Shown: piece after piece, positions 50,290 through 60,599 of the stretch
Layout: each line of letters opens with the position of its first letter
Position numbering within the stretch: position 1 is the first letter of the stretch
Origin: Amyelois transitella
Taxonomy: Eukaryota > Arthropoda > Insecta > Lepidoptera > Pyralidae
Length of the DNA stretch: 64,000 bases
Assembly: GCF_032362555.1 (NCBI RefSeq)
Contig: NC_083523.1
Coordinates: 6,423,501 to 6,487,500, forward strand
Direction of reading: 5' to 3'
Position numbers and translations under genes: made by a program
The notes under the pieces: generated by a model
The model's input: the letters and a program-made list of their open reading frames with translations, nothing else
The model's database searches: none
Told to the model about the DNA's origin: nothing

Positions 50290-51614
50290 ATTCTAATTTC
50301 AAATGAATATTTTTTTATTGTAAAAACGAAAAATGACACCTAATATTATTCAGACTTTAATTTTATGTATTATTTTTGTGTCTAAAATTCTTTGTAATTA
50401 TTATTACTATTTAACAGTAATATGGCATGTCGTTATGCGCATGCGTGTGTATGTGTCCATACTATTTAAATATTTTCTTTGCTGGACTCCACTTTGTAAT
50501 ATTTTTAGGTTAATATATGAAGAATACGTTTTGTTTGAAAGCAAAATTATGAATGGTTGATTAAGATTATATTTATCAAAAAAAAAACACTTGAAAAAAT
50601 GCACGTTTAAGAATAGTTTAAGTTATTAGATTTTACTATTTTCGTACATACATACATCTAAGTAATTAATACAATATTAAGTTCACAAACTATTTCAATG
50701 CTGTATAATGTATTTGTAGAGAAAAATCGTCACCTTGTGTATAAGTGTAATATAGTGTAAGTGAATCTAAGTCATAAGTTCGTCAATATTAAAGGTTAAT
50801 AATATAATTTGTACAACTATTTAAACTATGCATGCAATGTATTTAATCTGTGGTATTTATGTAAATATTAGGAAATTATGCGCGTAATTTCAACGAAACC
50901 GGTTAAACTAAGTTATTATAGCTACTAGTGGATATTTATACTTGAAATTAAGTTATAATTAAGTGCAAACTGTGATCTCGGACAATAAGTGCTTACGCAA
51001 GTTATTGCTCCATTGTTGTTATTAAAAGCAATTGTTTTGATATGTTTGGCATTTTTAATTTTAAGTAGAAACAGGTTTGAAAATCCTCACATTAATTTAT
51101 TGTACTTTGGCGTTGGTTTGCCTTGAGTAACATCGTTATACTCGTACCTACGTAGTTATGTTTGGACCCAAACCAAATTTGATAAATCATACTATCCTTA
51201 AAATTCGATTTTCTGTTTCTGGTTTTCTAGTTACATTCGGTCTCCCCTTCAGAGATGTGAGGAAATTACTGATACAAAAACCTGGAGAAAAATCGAAATA
51301 AAGAAAACAGGAGATTTTTTTTGAGTTAAACACTTTGGATTTCATAGAATCTGGGCACAGAGATAGCCAAAATTCTGAGGAGTAACATTGTTTTATTTTT
51401 CGAATTCCCACGGTGGTACGTCCCAGGTGAAAGTCAGGGATATAGAAACCTAGTGATACAAAGCAATATCTAGCTTTAGACCAGATCCTTAGTGCATGGT
51501 GAATTATCACTAGGAGAGCCGACCAGAATTGTTTGTTCCAAAATTAATGGGAAATGCGAAGAAAACAGAGAAAGAAAGCAAAGTCCAGCAAAAGGGAAGC
51601 TTAGTAATAATTTT
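50290..51614. other. 3' UTR of the secreted-protein gene and spacer
   Basis: AT-rich; no AATAAA seen close to the stop. ATTAAA occurs at about 50,796 and 51,023. Open frames here (50,333-50,560; 51,187-51,510 minus) show no family features. Confidence 0.45.
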
Positions 51615-51620
51615 TTATTT
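51615..51620 (-). terminator. poly(A) signal of gene C
   Basis: AATAAA on minus, overlapping the last A or two of the stop codon TAA. Confidence 0.6.
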
Positions 51621-54600
51621 AAACTAGGTTTTGTTTGTCACAGTCAAGTCCGAATTCTGTCTTCTTGAAACTCCTGCCTCGTTTGCACGTCACCCAGCAT
51701 TCGTGTTGTGGTTTTTGGACAAAATCTGCAATGGAAACGTTATACGTTATAATATAATACGTACCTACGTAATAATGTACCTACATTATTCACGTATATA
51801 TCCCTTGCAGGATAGACAGAGCCAACAGTCTCGACAAGAATAAGAGGTCACATTCAACTAAATGGCTTAATGATGGAATTGAAATTCAAATAGTGACAGG
51901 TTGTTAGGAAAAGTCATCATCATCAACAAGGAAAATCCCAAGTTTATTAATAATTTTCTTAGCTGCCTTTAACGATATCCATATACATAAATATATTATC
52001 ATACATACACTAAAATCACGTATCTTTCCCGAAAGGGTAGGCAGAAACTACATTTATTCACTTGTAACGGTCCTTGCTTATGTCGCTTCGTCCATAATTC
52101 TCTTCATGCAAGCTCGTTAGTCTAGGGTAATCTTGGCCTGACCGTTGCCAATGATATCATGGTGCCAGTATCTAGCAATTGTCCTATATAAAAACCGGTC
52201 CGGTTCGGTTCTCCTGCAAACGTTGCGGAGGTCAGACGGGAGAAGCTTCGTGGGAAAACCTGACTTCCCTAATCCATCTAATCCGTGCATTTTGCCCCTG
52301 CTACCCCATAAGGGATAAATATATTATGATGGTATATATCTGTTGTTCTAGATAATCATGCAATTTTCAAGAAAAATACAATATCATGACCCCATTATAT
52401 CTTGATAGAGTTATATTACTGTAGTTATAGTTTTATTTCGTTCGCTTTGTTGTAAATTTCTGCGTGGGTGCGTCGTAAATTATCTTCTCAACAAGCAAAT
52501 TCAAAAATCTTTTGATACAAGTTCATTAATATAATTGTGAAATTGAATAATTATTTGATGCTAGAGTACGCCTGTGGCCCCGCCCGCATAGAACGAAAAT
52601 TCCCCTATTGTTTCCGTTCCCGCGGGAATTCTGGGAATTTTCTCTTAGTGTTTGACCATGATCCTTGATTAAGTCAGGTTACGAAGCGACTCCCATCTGT
52701 TTTCTGAAACCTAACTTTACCAAACTCATATTGGACCATGGTAAAAGCTGAACTGGGTGACTTAGTCTTTAGTCCCTTAGTCGCCTTTTATAACATCCGT
52801 GGGAAAAAATGTGTGAGTGATCGTATTTCAACATGTAGGGAACCAAACAGGTGTACATTATAATCATTGAAATTTAAATAATGTATTACATTATACCATA
52901 ATGTACGTAAGGGATAAAGATGTGAGTTTATGTATGTTTTATTAAAATTTCTATAATTACAACCTTATGTAAGAGATATTCCGCCTCTTAAATTGTTAGG
53001 TTTAAACTAAATAATTGACTATGAAGGCTGAATCTGAGGAGAACCTCGTGTAAACTTGCCTTAATCCCCACCCAGTCTCTGGCGCCAGTGTGTGGGCGGT
53101 AGAATAACCATCTCAGTATGACCTATGCTGGATAAAGGTACTATAGGGATTGCAACAACGTTTAATTTTATACTAGCTGTTGCACGCGACGTTACTCGTT
53201 ATAAAAGTTTACTAACAAGAAAGTTCTAAAGGAAGTCTTTTGAAGTTATACCTAGCCTAACGTATCTACTCGTAAGAAAACCGCATTAAAATCTGAGCAA
53301 TAGTTCTTGCTTGATGCAAGTACAAACATACATATAGACATACATTCTAAAAGTCACATTTTTGACTTTTATTTATTATGAATAGATTTTTTGTATGTTT
53401 GTATCTTTCAAGTACGGACATCGGTCAATCAAAAGTTTATTATATGCAGGTATGGATTTAAAATTTTCCAATACAGCAGGGGTTGAAAACTTTTTATCGA
53501 GTTTTATTTTTATTGAGTGAGAAAAGGTTGACGCAAAAATAACTAGGTTTTCTTCGAAGTTTCGGCCCCGAAGCAATTTTCCAAAATCCCTTCGTTGGAT
53601 CCTTACGTAATCATAACTTTTTGTATGGCAAATTGTCTCGGTATACCTTTTTTTTATTTCTTACTAGAGGCCGCCCGCGACTTCGTCCGCATGGAAACCC
53701 TATCAATCCCGCGGGAACTCTGGGATAAAAAGTAGCCTATGTGTTATTCTGGGTCTTCAGCTACCTACATACCAAATTTCATGGTAATCGGTTCAGTAGT
53801 TTTTGCGTGAAAGAGTAACAAACATCCATACATCCATACAAACTTTAGCCTTTATAATAGTAGTAGGATAACTTTATAAGATTGAAATATTTTTTTTTTC
53901 TAAAAGCAGGCTCTCAGTACTCGCACTATTTAGTGATTTATAAAGATTTTAATACAAAAATAATTTAAATTGAAATCTGTTCGTAGTTTTGTGTACATTA
54001 ACTAAACCAGTCATCATTTTCTTCTTAAATAAGTTTATTTGTTCTTGATAAAAATAGTAAAAAACAATTTTACCAACTACAAACATCATTAACAGTTATA
54101 TGAAAAATCATAACTTCTAAAAGAAGAACTTTTTGAAGCTTATTGGATTCCATCGGATATTTTAACTCAACGATTGAAACCGCAGGAAACACATAGTACG
54201 TACCTAATAAAGAAAATCTTTAGTCTGTAACGATGGCGCGTGGGCGGATAACCTTTGAAAATACCAAGTTTAATAAACATTTTCTTTCATTAGCAATTCA
54301 TTTATGTTTTGCGGCAAAATTAATTTCAACTTTTAGGTATTTCGTGTTGAAAAACGTATGATGAATAATGATTAATAGGTATAAGTAGACTTTACAGTTA
54401 GTCAGTGACTAGCTTCTAGTTAGCATTTCTCTCTCATTCGTTTTTTGCGTGGGAGTGTGGAGTTTGTTTGTTTGTAATATCTTTATTGCACAGAAATTTA
54501 CACAGATATAAGAAAAATTATATAAAATAGCAATAAATAAATAAATTCAGGGATCTCTTTCAGTCAACCGGCGAACAATAAAGGAACTAGATAATTAAGT

Positions 54601-56618
54601 AAAAAAGTGGCAGGTACTTACTAGTAAGAGTCGGCAAGTCTGAGTTTTTGAATGGAGAGTAGGGAAACTTACTGGAAATGGCTAGAAGGATTCTTAAGGC
54701 TTCGTGTAGCTAAAGTACCTATATTCTTCATTTAGTACTTAATCATCAAATCTTAGCATTAGTGCTGATTTCGATTAACCCCAGGTACGCTTAGTGACCG
54801 TGATGCTGGAAACTAGAACTAGGTACTAAGTTAGAGTCCAAGCTAAGGGTCAAAAATAAAATTTACTTCACGTAAAGGCGCACATGATCACAGTTTTTTG
54901 GGGTTCCGTACTTAAAAAGTAAAAGTATTATTAAGCCTCCGCTGTCCGTCCATCTCGCACTTGGCTGGTTTTATTCAATATATTTCTTTTGCTAGCAAAA
55001 CTTTTTAAGGCGCCATACTCAATCGATGTTAAGCGTCATGTTATAAGTACTCTTACTTTCTGAGAATATTATCGAGAATAGGACAAGATGAGAGAATTAG
55101 ATATTCAGAGAAGCGGAGCTCTGATTATCGAGAATAGGCTAAGACGAGATAATGAGAAATTCAGAGAAGCCAACTATTAACAAGTTAACCAAACTCTATC
55201 TACCCCATGAAGATGTAGGCGCGATTGTATCGACCTTTCTTCGTATTCTGTCTGGCTTATTTTAGGATAAATTAAATAGTGACCTTGATCAAATATTAGG
55301 AAATCATAAACTCACGCCCTTGCGTGATGAATGTGGGTGAAGCGGAAGAAGTATGCAGGGAGCAAGTGGAAAGATGTTTCTTCCTGGCTTAATTTTTATG
55401 TATTCATATAATCACGTCTACATCATGTATTCATATAATCACGTCTACATTTTTTGCAGAGCCGTCAAGCCAGCAAGGGATATAGACATAGATATAGCAA
55501 GCTAAACGTGGCCTGTAAGTCCTAAAAGACTTACAGGCCACGTTAAGCTGTTAGGTTTAACGATAGAATTGAGAATCTCAATTCAATGTATATATGTATA
55601 TTGTATACCTTTCTTGCTATCACAGTTGAACTCGTGCATGTCACAGGTGTCTATAAACGTCCTCATTTCCCCACAGGAATCGATACCGCAGATCGGGACT
55701 TGGTCGTGTCGGCAAATGTCCGCTATTTTGCATTCCTCTTCTAACTGAAAGTGTAAAATATTGATAAAAAAAGCAAAGCTAAAAGAAAGGATAGTTTGTA
55801 ATTATATATAATAAATGTATGTGGGATGGTCTTAATTCATATTATTTTATCATTCAAAATAATATGATTTTAATATGATATTTTTAACGTAAGAGAAATG
55901 AACAGAGGGAATCCTGTGTGGAATCAGTACCAAACTGTAATTATTTTGACTGTTATAATTATTGTACCTAGCAATAAAACAATTTCATTTTAATTCAATA
56001 CTATTTTCATTTGAGAATAAATAAACTTAATTGGTTGTAATATAATAGCAAAAAATATCTTTGACGCCATTAATACACCACAAATGTCGTTCCCGTGGGA
56101 AATAATATTAAATCCTCTCTTAGTAAGTATTCGTCTCTACGCAAAAAACATATACATTTACACTTAAATTGTGTCCCTACAAACATAGTTAGTGTTGCCA
56201 TAAATACTGTTCTCATTAAAAACAAACATACATATAGTCACGTCTATATACCTTGCGGGGTAGACAGCAAGACAGAGCCAAAAATCTTGAAAAGACTGAT
56301 AGGACACGGTCGGCTGTTAAGCTTAATCGATTTGGGATTCAAATAAATAATTATTTTTTAAATTTGGAATGTATCATTTTTATATGACTGTTTATTGTAT
56401 TTGGTGAGTTTCTAGTCAATAATCTACGACTCTCGTACTAAAATGTCTGATATTAGACAAAAAATTGGGCCATTATTCGCGTGTTCTCATGGTTGCACTC
56501 GAAATCCAGGGTTTGAAAGGTAAAAATAAAGTTCACTTACTTTGGCGGCTTCAATATGTCCGTAAGTAGTTTTAAAGATTGATACTAATATTATTGTAAA
56601 AAAGTAATACTCGATCAT
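51619..56618 (-). CDS. gene C: small secreted Kazal-like Cys-rich protein (106 aa)
   Basis: Three exons on minus. 56,541-56,618: leader MIEYYFFTIILVSIFKTTYG and HIEAAK, phase 0. 55,609-55,744: LEEECKIADICRHDQVPICG, IDSCGEMRTFIDTCDMHEFN, CDSKK, phase 1. 51,619-51,725: DFVQKPQHECWVTCKRGRSF then KKTEFGLDCDKQNLV, stop. All splice borders fit. Cysteines C-x5-C-x7-C-x14-C-x6-C-x13-C form a Kazal-like frame (PICG, TFIDTC, NC), with one extra Cys in the third loop and two in the tail. The intron before the last exon is about 3.9 kb and holds a Helitron. A poly(A) signal AATAAA overlaps the stop codon. Secreted and disulfide-rich; protease inhibitor is the family default, but see the His at the P1 position. 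Confidence 0.85.
51770..51930 (-). repeat. TATG-tailed repeat, partial
   Basis: Minus copy in gene C intron 2: TATATCCCTTGCAGGATAGAC to CAAATAGTGACAGGTTG. Confidence 0.7.
51931..53663. other. gene C intron part: repeat scraps
   Basis: Holds a minus non-LTR C-terminal scrap (52,020-52,120), a Helitron end (about 52,560-52,650), a weak TATG-repeat piece (52,770-52,860) and another Helitron-like end at about 53,172. No exon seen. Confidence 0.5.
53664..53868 (-). mobile_element. nonautonomous Helitron (205 bp), twin of 48,426-48,630
   Basis: Same length and ends as the twin, in gene C intron 2, between A and T on minus. Confidence 0.85.
54470..54590 (-). repeat. LINE-like 3' fragment
   Basis: TAATATCTTTATTGCACAGAA and TCTTTCAGTCAACCGGCGAAC resemble the 33,215-33,320 end. 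The rest of 53,870-55,300 shows nothing I can name. Confidence 0.5.
55420..55600. repeat. repeat scraps with direct and inverted duplications
   Basis: TGTATTCATATAATCACGTC occurs twice in a row, and AGCTAAACGTGGCCTGTAAG meets its complement across a short loop (55,499-55,550). Built from pieces of the TATG-tailed repeat. It ends right beside the gene C exon 55,609-55,744. Confidence 0.7.
56227..56350 (-). repeat. TATG-tailed repeat, 5'-truncated
   Basis: Minus copy in gene C intron 1, tail CATACATATAGTCACGTC. Confidence 0.75.
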
Positions 56619-57549
56619 GTTATTTAAACAGTGGTTTGTTATTTCAAATAAATATAATTTACTACATTTCAACAGATTTTTATTTGCTGAAATATAGTTA
56701 CGCACTGTATTTACCTACTGAAGAAAGTAATAAAATTGTTCCACTTTTGTTTTATCAATTTATTGCTCCATTTACCTTCCGCCGGCAGCTTCATTCGCGT
56801 GTAATTTGTAGTGTATTAGCTTTTGAATTACGTAAACTAAGTTACCATAAAATTTCATCGCAAGCCGTTCAGAACATTTGGCGGGAATGAGTAAACATAT
56901 GTACGATCGCGTTCATATCTGCAGTCATAGTTTTAAAATTCTTACGGGTTAAAATAGCGTGCACTGTGGTTCCACTAGATACACACACACATGCATATTT
57001 AAAAAGAATAAATATTCCTTCAAATGAATACGGTCTTTAATACCAATGATTACTAAGTAAAACAGTTTATTATTCTATGACATATAACATAACAAAACAA
57101 AAAGAGAGGGTAATCAACGATGTCCGAACTGGGCCCGATAATTGTCGATCGAGATATCGTCGTCTCTCATTATTTGCATAAGATTTGCCTATAGAGGGAA
57201 GCCTGCGACTGCCAGACTTATGTCATTTCAATAAAGTTGAAAGTTTGTCTGCACACGACCCTAACATAGGTAGTGGTTCCTTTGAAAGTTATTGGGTTGC
57301 AATTTTATTACTTCGTTTGTGCAAGTGAGATCAAAGATATATTAGATAATCTCGCTTGCTCACACTCGCTTGTTCTAGTTACTAGCGGATTCCGAAGTTA
57401 TTCAAGGAATTTCTGTCTATTAAAAATAATAATATATTGTTACTGACAATTTTTAATGTTTCAAGGTGCCATTTGAACTAAGTAACTGACTGACTAACTA
57501 ACTAACTGATATCTAAGAATTACGATACCCGTGTCTTCAAACACGGAAA

Positions 57550-58480
57550 TCAGCAAGAAATATTAAACAAGAGGGAGCAAAATAAAACATTCAATAATTA
57601 AAATTAGTAAATTTTATTGAAACAGTTTACCTATAGTTTTGTTTACATATTGATGATTATATAAAGGTATACATACAGCATATTACACTAATTTACCTAT
57701 CTCCTGTTATTAAGGTTACAGCTTAATTATTCGTTTTCATAAAGAAAAGATATTGAAGCTGTCCTTAAAATACTATCTAAGTAGTAGTTTTAATATAAAC
57801 TGGCAGAACCTTTCACGCACTATATGGACTCGATACACAGGGTAGTTGTCTTGCACAAATGATATTGCATATCATCAATCGGATAAATACACCGCACAGT
57901 TGGTAACATGGTTTCTTCCAGCACTTGCACATAATGAGCAGCTGTAGCGCGTCCTGCTATCCACATCTGTTCTCCAGGTCCAGCAGCACTCATCCAGCCC
58001 CACATATTTACAGATATGCGTCCAGACTCCATATTTGGCACAATATTTTTTTCTTCATACCGAGTTGCATTTCTTCGCCATAAATGAAGCCTACCGTGTT
58101 GCGATGACGTAAACGAACTTTTTGTCCGTAAATATCGCCGTGTTCCAGTCAAAATCCAAATACTGCCGAGCAAATTCTAAATGTTTTTGCTTATTTATTT
58201 CGGATAAATACGGCTTTCTTGCTGGCTGTCTGTGGAATGTATGTGGTCCCTCACGGTGCAAACTCGACGAACAGTAACCACTGATGTGTCAAACTGTTCC
58301 GCAAATTCTGTTCTGGTCGGTATGAAGCCATTATTTTCGTACTGTTCCACCATGGATCTCCGCTGTGTGGCGTGTCGCTGTGTTGATTAGCGGACGACGG
58401 TCGCTGCCCGGTCGACTTTTTACACTACCCTCTTGATGGCGCGTTACCCAACGCTTAACCGCTTGTTGTTTATTGTGTTA
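57550..58480 (-). pseudogene. decayed Tc1/mariner transposase
   Basis: Minus pieces in several frames: AVKRWVTRHQEGS and SRPGSDRRP (N-terminal HTH end, about 58,385-58,450), EQFDTSVVTVRRVC, KQKHLEFARQYLDFDW then IFTD, and in frame 57,820-58,173 GRLHLWRRNATRYEEKNIVP, SVNMWGWMSAAG and AAHYVQVLEETMLP. The order is that of Tc1-type transposases. At least two frameshifts and an early stop. Terminal inverted repeats were not found, so the borders are loose. Confidence 0.75.
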
Positions 58481-58719
58481 TTTGTGTGAATGTGTGAGTG
58501 ACAGCGGTGACTGCAAGCTATAAAGTTTTGCGAACTATGACTGCAATTATGAACGCGACCGTACATACAATGAACTTTCGCTATAACGATATAGTGGAGA
58601 GTGAAATAGGCAAGGTTATATCAAAACTTTCATGCTGGTCTGATAGCGAAACCATAGATGCTTCTCTTTCCGTGCAGTTTGTAAAAGTCAGTCAAGGGAA
58701 ACGCTATTAAACTTGAAAT

Positions 58720-58925
58720 TCTTCCTTAATGCAATGACCTAGCAATCTGTCACTATTTGAATCTCAACTCCATTATTGCGCTTTTAAAGACTGTGGGTTT
58801 TGTCTACTCGTAAAGAATCAAGTTGTTATTTATTTATTTAAAATTTTATTGTACAAAAAAATGTACAAAAGGCGGACTTAATGCTGTTTGGTATTCTCTA
58901 TCAGTCTACCAGCTGACCAAACAGA
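58720..58925. repeat. degenerate TATG repeat (plus) next to a LINE 3' end (minus)
   Basis: 58,720-58,825 has CTGTCACTATTTGAATCTCA. 58,836-58,925 has AAGGCGGACTTAATGCTG and ACCAGCTGACCAAACAG, as at 33,241. Confidence 0.65.
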
Positions 58926-59025
58926 ATTATGTCCATCCGAAAACGCCACAGTAAAGCGTTTTATATTAATGGTAAAAACTACAGGGAAAAATAAATTGGA
59001 ACATATAATTTCTACCTTAAAATAA

Positions 59026-59031
59026 TTTATT
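59026..59031 (-). terminator. poly(A) signal of gene D
   Basis: AATAAA on minus directly after the stop TAA, the same layout as in gene C. Confidence 0.6.
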
Positions 59032-60569
59032 TTAAACTCTATTATTTTTGATGTTGATGTTGCAGTCAGTTCTATATTCCGGCTTTTTGAATGAACGTCC
59101 TCTTTTGCAAGTCACCCAACATTCGTGAATCGGTCGATTTTTGAAATCTAGAACATAAATTTTATTTTATTTTGCTATTATTCATGCCAGTTACAAAATA
59201 ATGGTGGTATAAAAAAGTTTAAGAAAAAAAAGGAAGCGGTGAATTAATCCGTGAGCCAATTTTTTTTGTACGGCATCCTGTAATATTGAGAAAATGATAT
59301 TTCTTTTAGGCACAAAACAGAATGATAAGTCTACAGGGAAAACGTATTTCATCATATTGTAACTGAATACAAACTGATTGATATAGATTACGTACTAAGT
59401 ATTTATTTTCGATAAGTAAATAAGTAAGCATATACATATATGCATCAGTATGCAGTAAAAGTCAATCAAGGGAAAGGCTTACACCTGGGATTCTTCTGAA
59501 TTAGCAACCTGTCACGTGATCTTGGCAAGTGGATAGATGTGGTCTCTGCCTACCCCTCTGGGTAAGTGGCGTTATTTTATGTATGTATGTACCTTTCTTA
59601 CTGTCACAGTTGAACTCATGCATATCACAAGTGTCAATAAAAGTCCTCATTTCGCCACACGAATCTATCCCACACATCGGTACTTTGTCGTGGACACATA
59701 AATCTGCTATTTTACATTCTTCTTCATTCTGTGAACGTAAAGAATTAGCTTTTCTTACTTATCTATCAATATATTTTAATGCAAAAATCACCTATTCACT
59801 AGCACTCTTTGAGCATTTAAAGATCGAATTTAGCAGGTACCTGGATAGATTGTAATAATTAGACGTCCAGTAAAAAAGCCGCGGGAACGGTGATAGAGGA
59901 TATTTTCGTTTGACGCGGGCGGAGCTGCGGGCCTAGGTACTCTAGTCAGAATAAAAAGCAAGCTAGTTTGTCTTAAAAAAATATTGACTGTATTTGATCT
60001 CGGTTTTTAGATTCCCCCTTCGATTACTCTTTTTTAAGTGTATTACGAAAAACGTGGCGAATGAATCACTTGAACTTAGATTCAAATTTGAAGTGATAAG
60101 AAGGTTTTAACTTATCAAATTTATTATCTATTGCCAGGAAAGAAGTAAAGATAACTTTTTAATGTATAAATATTTTTTATAACAAACAGATACTAATAAA
60201 ATACAAATAAAACAACACGGTTCAACGACAAGGTTCAAGTATTTTTGGAATGTTTGTTTGAAAACTAAATATTTGGTAACTTTAATAAATACTTACTTTA
60301 ATAGCTTCACTGTGGCAATTCGCTGATGAAATCATATACAAAAGTAATCCTGAAAGATTTGAATTTTATTATTTTATACAAGTAAATCGGTAAATTTAAT
60401 AAAAGAAACGTTATTTGTGTTAATTGAAAATGAAAATGGATATTATTTTATTCATGTTGAAAAATTTTTTTTCACGCGTTATTTATACAAACATTACCAA
60501 CCTACAGTTATCTATTTATGCGCCAGACAATAATATACTTAAAAAACAACGTTTTTTTAAAGAAAACAT
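59032..60569 (-). CDS. gene D: small secreted Kazal-like Cys-rich protein (about 111 aa), paralog of C
   Basis: Exons on minus: 60,539-60,569 (MFSLKKRCFL, phase 1; inferred), 60,297-60,349 (RLLLYMISSANCHSEAIK, phase 0), 59,593-59,728 (NEEECKIADLCVHDKVPMCG, IDSCGEMRTFIDTCDMHEFN, CDSKK, phase 1), 59,032-59,147 (DFKNRPIHECWVTCKRGRSF then KKPEYRTDCNIN to NNRV, stop). The cysteine exon is almost the same as in gene C over its second half, with identical length and phases; the last exons share HECWVTCKRGRSFKK. So C and D are a tandem duplicate. The leader is split by an extra intron not seen in C, and the start exon is less certain (an in-frame Met also at 60,585-60,587). AATAAA follows the stop at once. 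Confidence 0.82.
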
Positions 60570-60599
60570 TTTTGTACTGCACAACATGTTAAAAGCGGA

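Noticed and set aside
50333-50560. 75-codon plus frame after the secreted-protein gene
   Set aside because: AT-rich 3' UTR sequence; low-complexity Tyr/Ile/Phe composition.
48426-53868. A segmental duplication as explanation for the Helitron twins
   Set aside because: Similarity stops exactly at the Helitron ends; the flanks differ.
58498-58710. 70-codon plus frame beside the Tc1 relic
   Set aside because: No motif, no splice evidence; it lies in decayed transposon flank.
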